A DNA stretch of 45,810 bases, from positions 1-45,810 of the forward strand of contig PBRC01000051.1 in NCBI GenBank assembly GCA_002725285.1, read 5' to 3'. The notes under the pieces were generated by a model. That model saw nothing but the letters and a program-made list of their open reading frames with translations, was not told the DNA's origin and did not search any database. This DNA comes from Gammaproteobacteria bacterium (GTDB lineage Bacteria; Pseudomonadota; Gammaproteobacteria; Pseudomonadales; Azotimanducaceae). This document shows, in pieces, positions 26,782 to 34,592 of the stretch. Every line of letters starts with the position of its first letter. Position 1 is the stretch's first letter. The position numbers were made by a program, and so were the translations under genes.

Positions 26782-26833
26782 GTCAGACGGTTAGCCCGCG
26801 TTGACGGAGCGGCATGTAATATCAAGAACCGTC

Positions 26834-26866
26834 ATCAGGCCGGTAGATTTAATCTACCGGCCTGAT
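26834..26866. terminator. Perfect 16-base inverted repeat downstream of the thiolase operon
   Basis: ATCAGGCCGGTAGATT (26834-26849) is followed, after one T, by its exact reverse complement (26851-26866), 30 bases past the thiolase stop. The stem is strong and GC-rich in its centre, but neither side shows a U-tract. It probably stabilises or ends the minus-strand mRNA; a repressor site is also possible. Confidence 0.6.
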
Positions 26867-26895
26867 CAGCATTCGGTTGACTACTCGGCAGTCAG

Positions 26896-28107
26896 TTAAT
26901 CATCCGCTACCAATACCAGTGTACCGGTTGTGGACAGACTACCACCGGTTCCATTGACAACACACGTTCGTGCACTGGTCTGTTTGCCAGCATCACCGTT
27001 CACGCCATCTTCAGCGGTACCTGACAATTGCCGATACGCTTCTATCAACAAGGGCATACCATACATCCCACTATGGTTGAACGATAACCCACCACCGTTG
27101 GTATTGATGGGTAGTTTCCCACCGGGTGCTGCACGACCATCCTTCCAGAGCGTATGCCCTTCGCCGCGAGGTGCAAGACCCAACATTTCTGCAGTGATCG
27201 CGACGGTGATCGTAAATGAGTCATAAATCTGCGCCATCTCCATATCAGCCGGTCCGAGGCCCGCCATGGTGTACGCAGCGTCCGCTGACAGATGAGCAGA
27301 TGTTTTTGTGAAGTCTTCCATCTCCAGCATATTTGAATGCCCCATGCTTTCACCGGCACCTGCTATCCACACAGGTTTGGTATCAAGACCCGCCGCAAAC
27401 TTGGGGCTGGCAATCAGTACCGCACCACCATGATCCGCAACCATACAGCAATGTAGAATCGTCATCGGCCAGGCAATCATCCTGGACTCTTCCACCTGCT
27501 GAACCGTAATCGGCCCGCCAAACGGATGTTTTTCCTTGGAATACATTGCTGCACGGGGATTCAGAGTTGCCCAGTCTCTGGTAACTTTTGCTATGTGTGC
27601 AAAGTCTTCTGTTGTTGTACCAAAATCATGCATATAGCGACGCATCGCATGAGCATAGTTGGAAGGTGCACCACCGAGTCCATAGGCCATGCTCATCTCC
27701 ATGCCAGGAGAGGAAATGCCACCACCCCGACCGTAGTTACCGCCACCGCGACCCCCTATCCTGCGCGCAGAGAAGCCATTTTCTCCGTGACTGATAAGGG
27801 CTGACTCGATAATTCCGGCATGAATGGCACACATGGCGTGATGTACATGCATTTCAAATGAACATCCTCCCACTGCTGTGGTATCGATATATTTCGGCTG
27901 AATGCCGAGATGCTCACATAATTCAGACGACCAGCCAGTTGAAAAAACGCCCTCAATACTCCTGATCGGTACACCTGTCTGCACGCTGAGGTTCTTAATA
28001 GCCTCGATATGAAGTTGCAACGAGGTAACCGGCTCTTCCAGGAAACCAATCTGATTCGCTTCCGCCGCGCCCACGATGGCTGCTGCTTTAGATATTTCGC
28101 CAGTCAT
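26896..28107 (-). CDS. Thiolase-family protein (SCP2/lipid-transfer type)
   Basis: The 403-residue protein belongs to the non-decarboxylating thiolase group often paired with DUF35 proteins (Ltp2, SCP2-thiolase). It has AVGGCSFEMHVHHAMCAIHAG, with Cys82 near the nucleophile region, INTNGGGLSFNHSGMYGM around 330-350, and ARTCVVNGTGGSLSTTG at the end. These proteins cleave or retro-aldol acyl-CoA thioesters, for example steroid side chains, but many lack classic thiolase activity. GGAGG precedes the ATG inside the end of the upstream gene. It lies two bases after the DUF35 gene, its expected partner. Confidence 0.88.
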   Translation of the reverse strand: MTGEISKAAAIVGAAEANQIGFLEEPVTSLQLHIEAIKNLSVQTGVPIRSIEGVFSTGWSSELCEHLGIQPKYIDTTAVGGCSFEMHVHHAMCAIHAGIIESALISHGENGFSARRIGGRGGGNYGRGGGISSPGMEMSMAYGLGGAPSNYAHAMRRYMHDFGTTTEDFAHIAKVTRDWATLNPRAAMYSKEKHPFGGPITVQQVEESRMIAWPMTILHCCMVADHGGAVLIASPKFAAGLDTKPVWIAGAGESMGHSNMLEMEDFTKTSAHLSADAAYTMAGLGPADMEMAQIYDSFTITVAITAEMLGLAPRGEGHTLWKDGRAAPGGKLPINTNGGGLSFNHSGMYGMPLLIEAYRQLSGTAEDGVNGDAGKQTSARTCVVNGTGGSLSTTGTLVLVADD

Positions 28108-28109
28108 AA

Positions 28110-28526
28110 TTATTCCTCCACCACGCGCCAGAATGGAATATTCACATCGTCGCTGGCTTCGTCGAATTCCACTTTTACTTTTGCACCAATCTGGATTTCT
28201 TCCGGCTTACTGGCATCTACACCACGTAATACCGTTAACATCCGATCACCTTCTGCGAGGTCGATATAGGCGGTCACATACGGAGCTTCTTCCGCCCACG
28301 GACCATAGGCCAGATGCTGTACCGCGTAGGTGTGCACCGTACCCTCGCCACTTGCTTCAATCCACTCAAGATTCATTGACTCACAGAATGGACAGATAAA
28401 GCGCGGGTACCAGTGCACCTTCATGCAGTCCTTACATCGAGGCAACATTAACTTGCCCTCTTTAGCTCCATCCCAGAAGGGTCGCGTATGCGTTCCCGGG
28501 GATGGAATGGGTTTATTGTACGCCAT
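28110..28526 (-). CDS. DUF35 zinc-ribbon/OB-fold protein, thiolase partner
   Basis: The 138-residue protein has a rubredoxin-like zinc ribbon, Cys31-x2-Cys34 and Cys45-x2-Cys48 (LPRCKDC, ICPFCES), followed by an OB-fold (GTVHTYAVQHL to VKVEFDEASDD). This is the DUF35/ChsH2-type layout, known to form complexes with thiolase-like or hydratase partners on acyl-CoA substrates. AGAGGAT precedes the ATG. It is the first gene of a two-gene operon with the thiolase two bases downstream. Its function depends on that partner. Confidence 0.92.
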   Translation of the reverse strand: MAYNKPIPSPGTHTRPFWDGAKEGKLMLPRCKDCMKVHWYPRFICPFCESMNLEWIEASGEGTVHTYAVQHLAYGPWAEEAPYVTAYIDLAEGDRMLTVLRGVDASKPEEIQIGAKVKVEFDEASDDVNIPFWRVVEE

Positions 28527-28615
28527 GGATTTATCCTCTTACCTTGTGTTTGGTTAAGCCAATTGAGGCTTGTTTTTCAATATTCTGAATCCCTTCGAAC
28601 TTACCTGCTGCAACG

Positions 28616-30307
28616 TTATTTATTCTTGCCTTTATAGCCTGGCCCCTTGATAAACCTGCCCGGCGTTGCCCCGGTATGCTCACCATCTTTGAGCACCTGC
28701 ACACCATTTACAAAAACATGGTTCACACCTGATGCCAGGCGATGCGCATCTGCAAAGGTCGCATGATCCGTTACTGTTGCAGGATTGAATATCACAACAT
28801 CAGCATAATACCCGGATTTAAGCATGCCCCTCAGCGGCACCTTGAGATTTCTGGTGGGCAGACTGCTCAGTTTTCGAATTGCTTCAGCCATGGAAAGTGC
28901 TTTCTCATCCCTGACATACTTGCCTATCACTCTTACAAAATTACCATAGGCACGAGGATGAGTAGTACCCATTTGGCTGGCAACCACCGGGTCAAATGCG
29001 CCCGCATCGGAACCGAAGCTAAGCCACGGATAGCTGAACTGCTTGATGATGTTTTCATCGGACATCAGAAAATAGATTGTCTGAACCCGGGTGCCGTCTT
29101 CGATTACCAGGTCAATGACAGTATCAGCCGGGGTCGACCCCCGCAAAGCCGCGACTTCTCCGAGGGTTTTGCCGGAATACTGTCTCAGTTCCGGATTCTG
29201 AAAATAGGCGAGTAAAATGCCGTCTGATCCCGCTGCATAGAAAAGATTCTCCCATTCGTTGGTATCCTGGCGCATTTCCGCCAGCACCCTCGCCCGAATT
29301 TCCGGGTTTTTCAATCGATCAGCCCAGGCATCATAACCTCCCTCCTGTACCCAGGGTGGCATAGACGCATCCAGTCCAGTTGAACCGGCAGGATAAGTGT
29401 ACATGTCAGCAGTAATCTTCAGTCCTTCTGCTCTAGCCGCTTCAACCTTGTTGAAGACCTGGTCCATTTTATGCCAGTTAGATCTGCCACTCGCCTTGAG
29501 ATGGTAGATTTCCGCATCTACATTTGCTTCACGCGCGATAGTAATCAATTCATCAACTGATTCGAGCAGACGGTTACCTTCAGAGCGCATATGGGAGATA
29601 TACATGCCATCGTATTCACCCACCACCTTGGCGAGTGCAATCAACTCTTCTGTTTTTGCATAAAAAGCCGGTGCATAGATAAGTGCAGAGCCCAGTCCCA
29701 TGGCACCTTCTTCCATGGCCACTCTGACTTCATTCTGCATGACTTTCAGTTCCTGAGGGTTAGGTGCTCGATCTTCAAAGCCCAGGCTATTCACACGTAC
29801 CGTCGTTGCGCCGACAAATGAGGCGATATTTGGCGAGATGCCTTTGTCCTCCATGTACTGGAGATATTCTCCCAGAGTTGTCCATTCAATCTCATAGGGA
29901 TAAGGACCTTTGTTGATTCGCTCCTGCGCGATCATTCGGGTGATCTCATTATTGGGACCCATTGAGTTGCCTTCACCAAACAATTCAAGGGTCACACCCT
30001 GTTTGATATCACTTAGTCCTCGTCCATCATGGATAAGAGTAACCGGCGCCCAGCTCAACATATTCACAAACCCTGGTGCAACCACCTGATTGGACGCATC
30101 AAGGTCAATAACTGCGGTCGCCTTGCCAAGATCACCAATCCTTGTGATCTTATCGCCCGAAATGGCGATATCAGTTCGCTGCCCCGGTTCGCCGCTCCCG
30201 TCAAACAAAAGACCATTACGAATAATGACATCATACCCTTGTGGCGTGACGCTGTGACAGGCAACCAGCAACAGGACTAAAAGCGCGCCTGTTATGTTCT
30301 TCAGCAT
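28616..30307 (-). CDS. D-aminoacylase-like amidohydrolase, lipoprotein, HxH motif absent
   Basis: The 563-residue protein has a lipoprotein signal ending LLLVACHS (Cys17) and the D-aminoacylase/N-acyl-D-amino-acid deacylase fold: GYDVIIRNGLLFDGSGEPG, YISHMRSEGN with His239, IYHLKASGRSNWHKM with His269, and FGSDAGAF with Asp434. The usual metal motif GFIDxHxH is replaced by GFVNMLSWA (79-87), and the position of the metal Cys (TGNCG in the family) reads GEGN. I think a similar GFINMLSWA form occurs in related annotated D-aminoacylases (from memory), so this may be a distinct subfamily rather than a dead enzyme. It likely removes acyl groups from D-amino acids or dipeptide-like compounds in the periplasm. 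It may be co-transcribed with the SDR 35 bases upstream. Confidence 0.85.
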   Translation of the reverse strand: MLKNITGALLVLLLVACHSVTPQGYDVIIRNGLLFDGSGEPGQRTDIAISGDKITRIGDLGKATAVIDLDASNQVVAPGFVNMLSWAPVTLIHDGRGLSDIKQGVTLELFGEGNSMGPNNEITRMIAQERINKGPYPYEIEWTTLGEYLQYMEDKGISPNIASFVGATTVRVNSLGFEDRAPNPQELKVMQNEVRVAMEEGAMGLGSALIYAPAFYAKTEELIALAKVVGEYDGMYISHMRSEGNRLLESVDELITIAREANVDAEIYHLKASGRSNWHKMDQVFNKVEAARAEGLKITADMYTYPAGSTGLDASMPPWVQEGGYDAWADRLKNPEIRARVLAEMRQDTNEWENLFYAAGSDGILLAYFQNPELRQYSGKTLGEVAALRGSTPADTVIDLVIEDGTRVQTIYFLMSDENIIKQFSYPWLSFGSDAGAFDPVVASQMGTTHPRAYGNFVRVIGKYVRDEKALSMAEAIRKLSSLPTRNLKVPLRGMLKSGYYADVVIFNPATVTDHATFADAHRLASGVNHVFVNGVQVLKDGEHTGATPGRFIKGPGYKGKNK

Positions 30308-30342
30308 TTTTTAGGTTTCGTTTTTTGTCTGGAGTAGCATGA

Positions 30343-31107
30343 CTATTCCATTGAGCGCTTTCGCAGGCGACGCATACCGTGCAACCACCGATCAATGTCA
30401 TCGCCCTTGCGACGCACATAGTCTTCAACCTCCGGGTGAGGCAAGACATGAAATCGTTCCTCTCGGATACAATCAACCACAGTTACAGCTAACACGTCCG
30501 GCTCAATAATGCCATCAGTCTGACCATCACCCAGGGCCCTTGGCGCCATTGCTGTGTTGACTCCCTGGGGACATAAAACGGACACCCTAATACCCTCATC
30601 CCCATGTGTAATGGAGATAAACTCGGCGAGTTTCACCGCTGCGGCCTTTGTGACTGTATAAGGGCCTGATCCGAGGGCCGCCAGCAATCCTGCCGCAGAT
30701 GACGTGTTGAGCAGATAACCTTCTCCACGTTCGATCATCGAGGGCAGCACCGCTCGGGCGGCATAAACATGCGCCATCACATGCAGTTCCCACTGATTCT
30801 GCCAGACCTCATCGGCGGCATCGATGAGCAGCCCCTGGCCCCCTGCTCCGGCATTGGAGCAAAACAGATCAACCTGCCCATGCTCCGATATCGTCTTTTC
30901 AACCAGTGACTTTATCTGCTTCTCGTCGGTGACGTTGCAAACCATCCCCGTACACCCCAATTCTCTCGCTGCGGCCTGTACCGCCTCTTCACTCAGGTCT
31001 GCAAGCACCACTGCTTTCGCACCCTCATTCAGGAACGCTTTTGCCATTGCCTGCCCAATGCCACCACTGCCGCCAGTGATAACAGCCACTCTACCCTGTA
31101 GTTCCAT
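30343..31107 (-). CDS. Short-chain dehydrogenase/reductase
   Basis: The 254-residue protein is a classical SDR: the NAD(P) motif TGGSGGIG (11-18), NAG in LFCSNAGAGG, catalytic Ser at 136-137 (LLNTSSAAG) and the Tyr150-x3-Lys154 pair (PYTVTKAA). Asp37 after the second strand (VVLADLSE) favours NAD over NADP. The substrate is unknown. It lies directly upstream of the D-aminoacylase-like gene with a 35-base gap. The C-terminal tail is basic (MRRLRKRSME). Confidence 0.92.
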   Translation of the reverse strand: MELQGRVAVITGGSGGIGQAMAKAFLNEGAKAVVLADLSEEAVQAAARELGCTGMVCNVTDEKQIKSLVEKTISEHGQVDLFCSNAGAGGQGLLIDAADEVWQNQWELHVMAHVYAARAVLPSMIERGEGYLLNTSSAAGLLAALGSGPYTVTKAAAVKLAEFISITHGDEGIRVSVLCPQGVNTAMAPRALGDGQTDGIIEPDVLAVTVVDCIREERFHVLPHPEVEDYVRRKGDDIDRWLHGMRRLRKRSME

Positions 31108-31304
31108 ACCAATTAACCATTAACGATTCCTCCATGACAATATATGCAGGCGGATTGGGACGCAAGTTGGTAGTTGAAGAACTCTATTTTACTGGCGTTG
31201 AGACCCGTTCCCCTTCGCGATAATCCAGAAAATCCAGATTGACACCATCGGTCATCACGGTATCTGATTTTCTTCATGAATGACCTTTGCCGGGATCGGT
31301 TGAA

Positions 31305-32489
31305 TCAGCTACGCAGGTCTTCCTCGAGCAAATCACCTTCATGGTCCCAGGCTGGTCCTGAAATCTCTCCTGATTCCAGTTCCCTGTGGGTTTGCCACAG
31401 AAGTTCAGGAATGTTGAGAGATTCTGGGCATCGCGGGGGGCAATCACCACACCCGGTACATTTGTCCCCTTTTACGCCCAGAATCCAGGCACCACCACCG
31501 CCAACCCTTGCATATCTTTCTTTAGTAAAGTCAGCCATGCCAAACGCCTTGTTCATCTGACGCCAATTCAGCAGGCCTGGTATATTGATGTTCTCTGGGC
31601 ACGGCAGACATTCGTTACAGACGGTGCAGACCTCTTTTCCCAGCTTGCTTCTATAGCCGTCCTCAATCCTTTCCAGCACTCGATCGAAGATCTGCCGTTG
31701 TTCGCCCGTCGCGTCGTAGTCCTGTGCCAGAAGATTATCTTCAATCTGGTCTGGATTCGCGGGTCCAAATGACAGGGTATGGACATTCGGGTTATTGAGT
31801 AACCACATGTGGTTGAATGTCATCGGCTTCAGCGGTGAACAAACCTCGATCAGTTCTTTCGTGGGGTTCTGCAGCTTGCCACCCTGATTATTAGGACTAA
31901 TGATAAAGACACCCATATCCAGTTCAGCCGCTTTTTCAATCACATGCCTCAGACCCTGGTAAAAATAGTAGTAATGGAGGTTGATGGATTCGAATTCACC
32001 TGTGTTAACCAGTTCCATCACACCTTCGGGATAACCATGAGTCGAGAACCCAAAGTGCCTGACCACACGCTGATCCATCATCTGTCGAACAAAGCCAAGA
32101 CAACCCCGGGACGACATCGCCGGTTTTAATGTTTTGTAGTTACCGGGACCGTGGAAATCCAGATTATCAAGATAATCTATACCCAGCTTCGACATGGATT
32201 TTTCAAAGTTCCGCTTGAAGTCATCCACGCCTGAGGACGGACCAATCTTGGTGGTGATGTAGAGATCTTCGCGCGGTGTTTTCCTGAGGATTTTCTTTAA
32301 GGCCTTACCAACACGTTCTTCTGAATTACCGTAACCGCGTGCGGTTTCAATATGATTGACGCCCAGTTCCACCGCGCGTTCCACCGTCGCAATGGCAGTT
32401 CGTTCCGGAGTCTTGCCTGTAAATTGCATGCATCCCAGGGAGAATTGAGACAGCATCATTTCAGTTCGACCAAATCGGCGATATTTCAT
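31305..32489 (-). CDS. Aldo/keto reductase with C-terminal ferredoxin-like tail
   Basis: The 394-residue protein combines an aldo/keto reductase barrel (1-280) with a cysteine-rich tail. Tyr53 (ARGYGNSEERVG), Lys81 (TTKIG) and His113 (DFHGPG) fit the catalytic set; the usual Asp is Glu48 (HIETARGYG). The tail has Cys288, 291, 294, 297 (CTVCNECLPCPENINIP) and Cys344, 347, 350, 354 (CTGCGDCPPRCPESLNIP), enough for two [4Fe-4S] clusters. This Fer4-AKR family is established but little studied. It probably couples reduction of a carbonyl to ferredoxin-type electrons. No Shine-Dalgarno is obvious. It is divergent from the LLM gene at 32624. Confidence 0.9.
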   Translation of the reverse strand: MKYRRFGRTEMMLSQFSLGCMQFTGKTPERTAIATVERAVELGVNHIETARGYGNSEERVGKALKKILRKTPREDLYITTKIGPSSGVDDFKRNFEKSMSKLGIDYLDNLDFHGPGNYKTLKPAMSSRGCLGFVRQMMDQRVVRHFGFSTHGYPEGVMELVNTGEFESINLHYYYFYQGLRHVIEKAAELDMGVFIISPNNQGGKLQNPTKELIEVCSPLKPMTFNHMWLLNNPNVHTLSFGPANPDQIEDNLLAQDYDATGEQRQIFDRVLERIEDGYRSKLGKEVCTVCNECLPCPENINIPGLLNWRQMNKAFGMADFTKERYARVGGGGAWILGVKGDKCTGCGDCPPRCPESLNIPELLWQTHRELESGEISGPAWDHEGDLLEEDLRS

Positions 32490-32623
32490 TTAATTCAGAG
32501 ATACGGCTGGGAAGCGTTTGATTAGGCCAGAATCACCTCGTTCCTTCAACATATTCACCATATTACAACCTGACCTTCTACCCGTGTATGCTAGGCAAAA
32601 CAGAAGGTGAAAAGGAGTTTGTG
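32490..32623. promoter_or_regulatory. Divergent promoter region between aldo/keto reductase and LLM gene
   Basis: This 134-base gap must carry both promoters. AAAGGAG at 32611-32617 is the ribosome site of the rightward gene and decides its start at 32624. I see no clear operator palindrome. Confidence 0.4.
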
Positions 32624-33628
32624 ATGAAACTGAGTTTAGGCATCGGTCAGATGGGAGCACCTGGTGGCGCGAAGATGATTGAGCTTGCCCAGCAGGCAGA
32701 AGCATTGGGTTACGATGCGATCTGGAGCCATGAGATATACGGCGCTGATTGTTTTACGCCGTTGGCGTGGATTGGTGCCCACACATCAAAAATCAATCTG
32801 GGCACATCCATCATGCAGATCTCGGCGCGAACACCCTCGAGTGCCGCGATGCACGCTGTCTCACTGGACTATCTGTCAAATGGTCGACTCATACTTGGCA
32901 TTGGTGTTTCCGGGCCTCAGGTTGTCGAGGGATGGTACGGCCAACCATATCCCAAACCGCTCGCACGTACCCGTGAGTGGATCGATATCTTTCGCAAGAT
33001 CGTTTCAAGACAGGAACCTGTTGCACACGAGGGCAATCACTACGAACTACCCTATCCTGGTGGCACTGGTTTAGGTAAACCACTGAAACTGATCCTGCAC
33101 CCGATCCGAGATCACATTCCACTTTACCTCGGGGCTGAAGGACCTAAAAACGTGGCGCTGGGTGCAGAACTTTGTGACGGCTGGATCCCCATGTTTATCT
33201 CCCCCTACCGCATGATGGATGTCTACAAGGATGCAATGGCAATCCGCGCCCCGGATTTTGAAATTGCCGCGTCAATTCCTGTGGTCGTGGACGATAATCT
33301 GGATCGGGCACTGGCCCAGGTTAAGCAGAGTGTTGGGTTTTATGTAGGAGGGATGGGAGCCAAATCGTTCAATGTCCACAAAGACCACATCAGCCGCCAG
33401 GGATTCGCCGACGAGGCTGAGAAAATTCAGGAGCTGTTCCTTTCGGGTCAGCGTGACCAGGCTATTGCCGCTGTTCCTGACCAGCTCGTCGATGAAATCT
33501 CACTCTGCGGTTCAAAAGACAGAATTCGCGATCGGCTGGCGGCATGGAAAGAAAGTCCGGTCACCATGTTGAACGTAGGGTCGGCGGATGTGGATACGCT
33601 CCGTTTCCTTGCAGAGGAGCTGGCTTAA
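32624..33628 (+). CDS. LLM-class flavin or F420-dependent oxidoreductase
   Basis: The 334-residue protein is a luciferase-like monooxygenase-fold TIM barrel: MKLSLGIGQMGAPGG, ALGYDAIWSHEIYGADCFTPLAWIGAHT, GTSIMQISARTPSSAAMHAVSLDYLSNGRLILGIGVSGPQVVEGWYG. This layout is usually labelled F420-dependent, but FMN use is equally possible outside actinobacteria. ATG 32624 follows AAAGGAG by six bases; the upstream ATG at 32588 is rejected. It is convergent with the kinase gene, their ends overlapping by four bases. Substrate unknown. Confidence 0.88.
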   Translation: MKLSLGIGQMGAPGGAKMIELAQQAEALGYDAIWSHEIYGADCFTPLAWIGAHTSKINLGTSIMQISARTPSSAAMHAVSLDYLSNGRLILGIGVSGPQVVEGWYGQPYPKPLARTREWIDIFRKIVSRQEPVAHEGNHYELPYPGGTGLGKPLKLILHPIRDHIPLYLGAEGPKNVALGAELCDGWIPMFISPYRMMDVYKDAMAIRAPDFEIAASIPVVVDDNLDRALAQVKQSVGFYVGGMGAKSFNVHKDHISRQGFADEAEKIQELFLSGQRDQAIAAVPDQLVDEISLCGSKDRIRDRLAAWKESPVTMLNVGSADVDTLRFLAEELA

Positions 33629-34587
33629 AGGGTGGTACTGCAGGCTTTATCAGTCAGGTAGGATAAATAACGACCCAGTTTTACTTCGGGTCTTAAATGT
33701 ATCCAGCCCATCAGTGCGAGAGCACGAATCAGGATAAACAGTGGCAACAGCGATAGATCTTCATCCGTGATGTCACGCTCTGTTCGATACCCTTCTATCA
33801 ACGCGTTCTGAATACCATCATAATCGGATCGGTCAGTGTGAGAGAACAGGGCAACGGCGAGATCATATATATGCCATCCGAAACCCGCATCGTCAAAGTC
33901 GATTACAGTCAACCCATTGTTGCCAACCAGAAAATTACCCTCGTGCAGGTCGGCATGGATCATGCTGTAGGTTTGGGGTTGCTCACCATAATCCAACAGT
34001 CGTCGGGAAACCGTTGTTCTCAATTTATCAATGGTGCGCCGTTCTGATGTCGTCAGGGACGCCACTTCCCAGAATCTTCCCCAGAATGGATTTTCGCCCA
34101 CGAACCCTTCGTGATTGAGGCGATGACGGCTGAATCCTGGTGGTGGCATCCAGTTAGCAGCCTGATTATGAAACCGGGCACATATCACACCAATCTCCCT
34201 GAGTTTCTCAAGAAAAAAATCAGCCTTTCCTTTGGGCGTCACACTACCCAGGGGGTGACCTTCGAGCCAGCCAACCAACCCCACCTGTCGCTCACATCCG
34301 CCACACTCAGTTGCAACATAGAATTCACCTTTTGATGTTGGGTATGCCCTTGGTACCTGCAGACCAGATTCCATCAGTGCGTCGGTCCAGATCTGCTCCG
34401 AATTCAGTTCAGCCAGAGAGTGATAGCCTGGACGATGAACTCGCAGTGCATAGGTCTTATCATCATGGGAGGTCACTTTATAAACGATGTTTTCTGAGTG
34501 AGAGGCGAGGCTGATGTCGATCGGCTCGATATTCCATTCAGTCAGACAGGGTTTGACCTCCGCCAGTATTGATTTTGGGTCATCCAT
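33625..34587 (-). CDS. Phosphotransferase of the APH/choline-hydroxylysine kinase type
   Basis: The 320-residue protein has the APH kinase core: SMIHADLHEGNFLV (208-221) with catalytic Asp213 and Asn218, and TVIDFDDAGFGWHIYDLA with the metal-binding Asp at 230-232. The N-lobe has the Lys-containing YALRVHRP near 46-53. Related kinases phosphorylate homoserine, choline, ethanolamine or hydroxylysine. It sits five bases after a class III aminotransferase-fold gene that resembles ethanolamine-phosphate or phosphohydroxylysine phospho-lyase, so an amino alcohol is the likely substrate. That substrate call is inference from the pair, not from residues. Confidence 0.85.
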   Translation of the reverse strand: MDDPKSILAEVKPCLTEWNIEPIDISLASHSENIVYKVTSHDDKTYALRVHRPGYHSLAELNSEQIWTDALMESGLQVPRAYPTSKGEFYVATECGGCERQVGLVGWLEGHPLGSVTPKGKADFFLEKLREIGVICARFHNQAANWMPPPGFSRHRLNHEGFVGENPFWGRFWEVASLTTSERRTIDKLRTTVSRRLLDYGEQPQTYSMIHADLHEGNFLVGNNGLTVIDFDDAGFGWHIYDLAVALFSHTDRSDYDGIQNALIEGYRTERDITDEDLSLLPLFILIRALALMGWIHLRPEVKLGRYLSYLTDKACSTTL

Positions 34588-34592
34588 TATCG

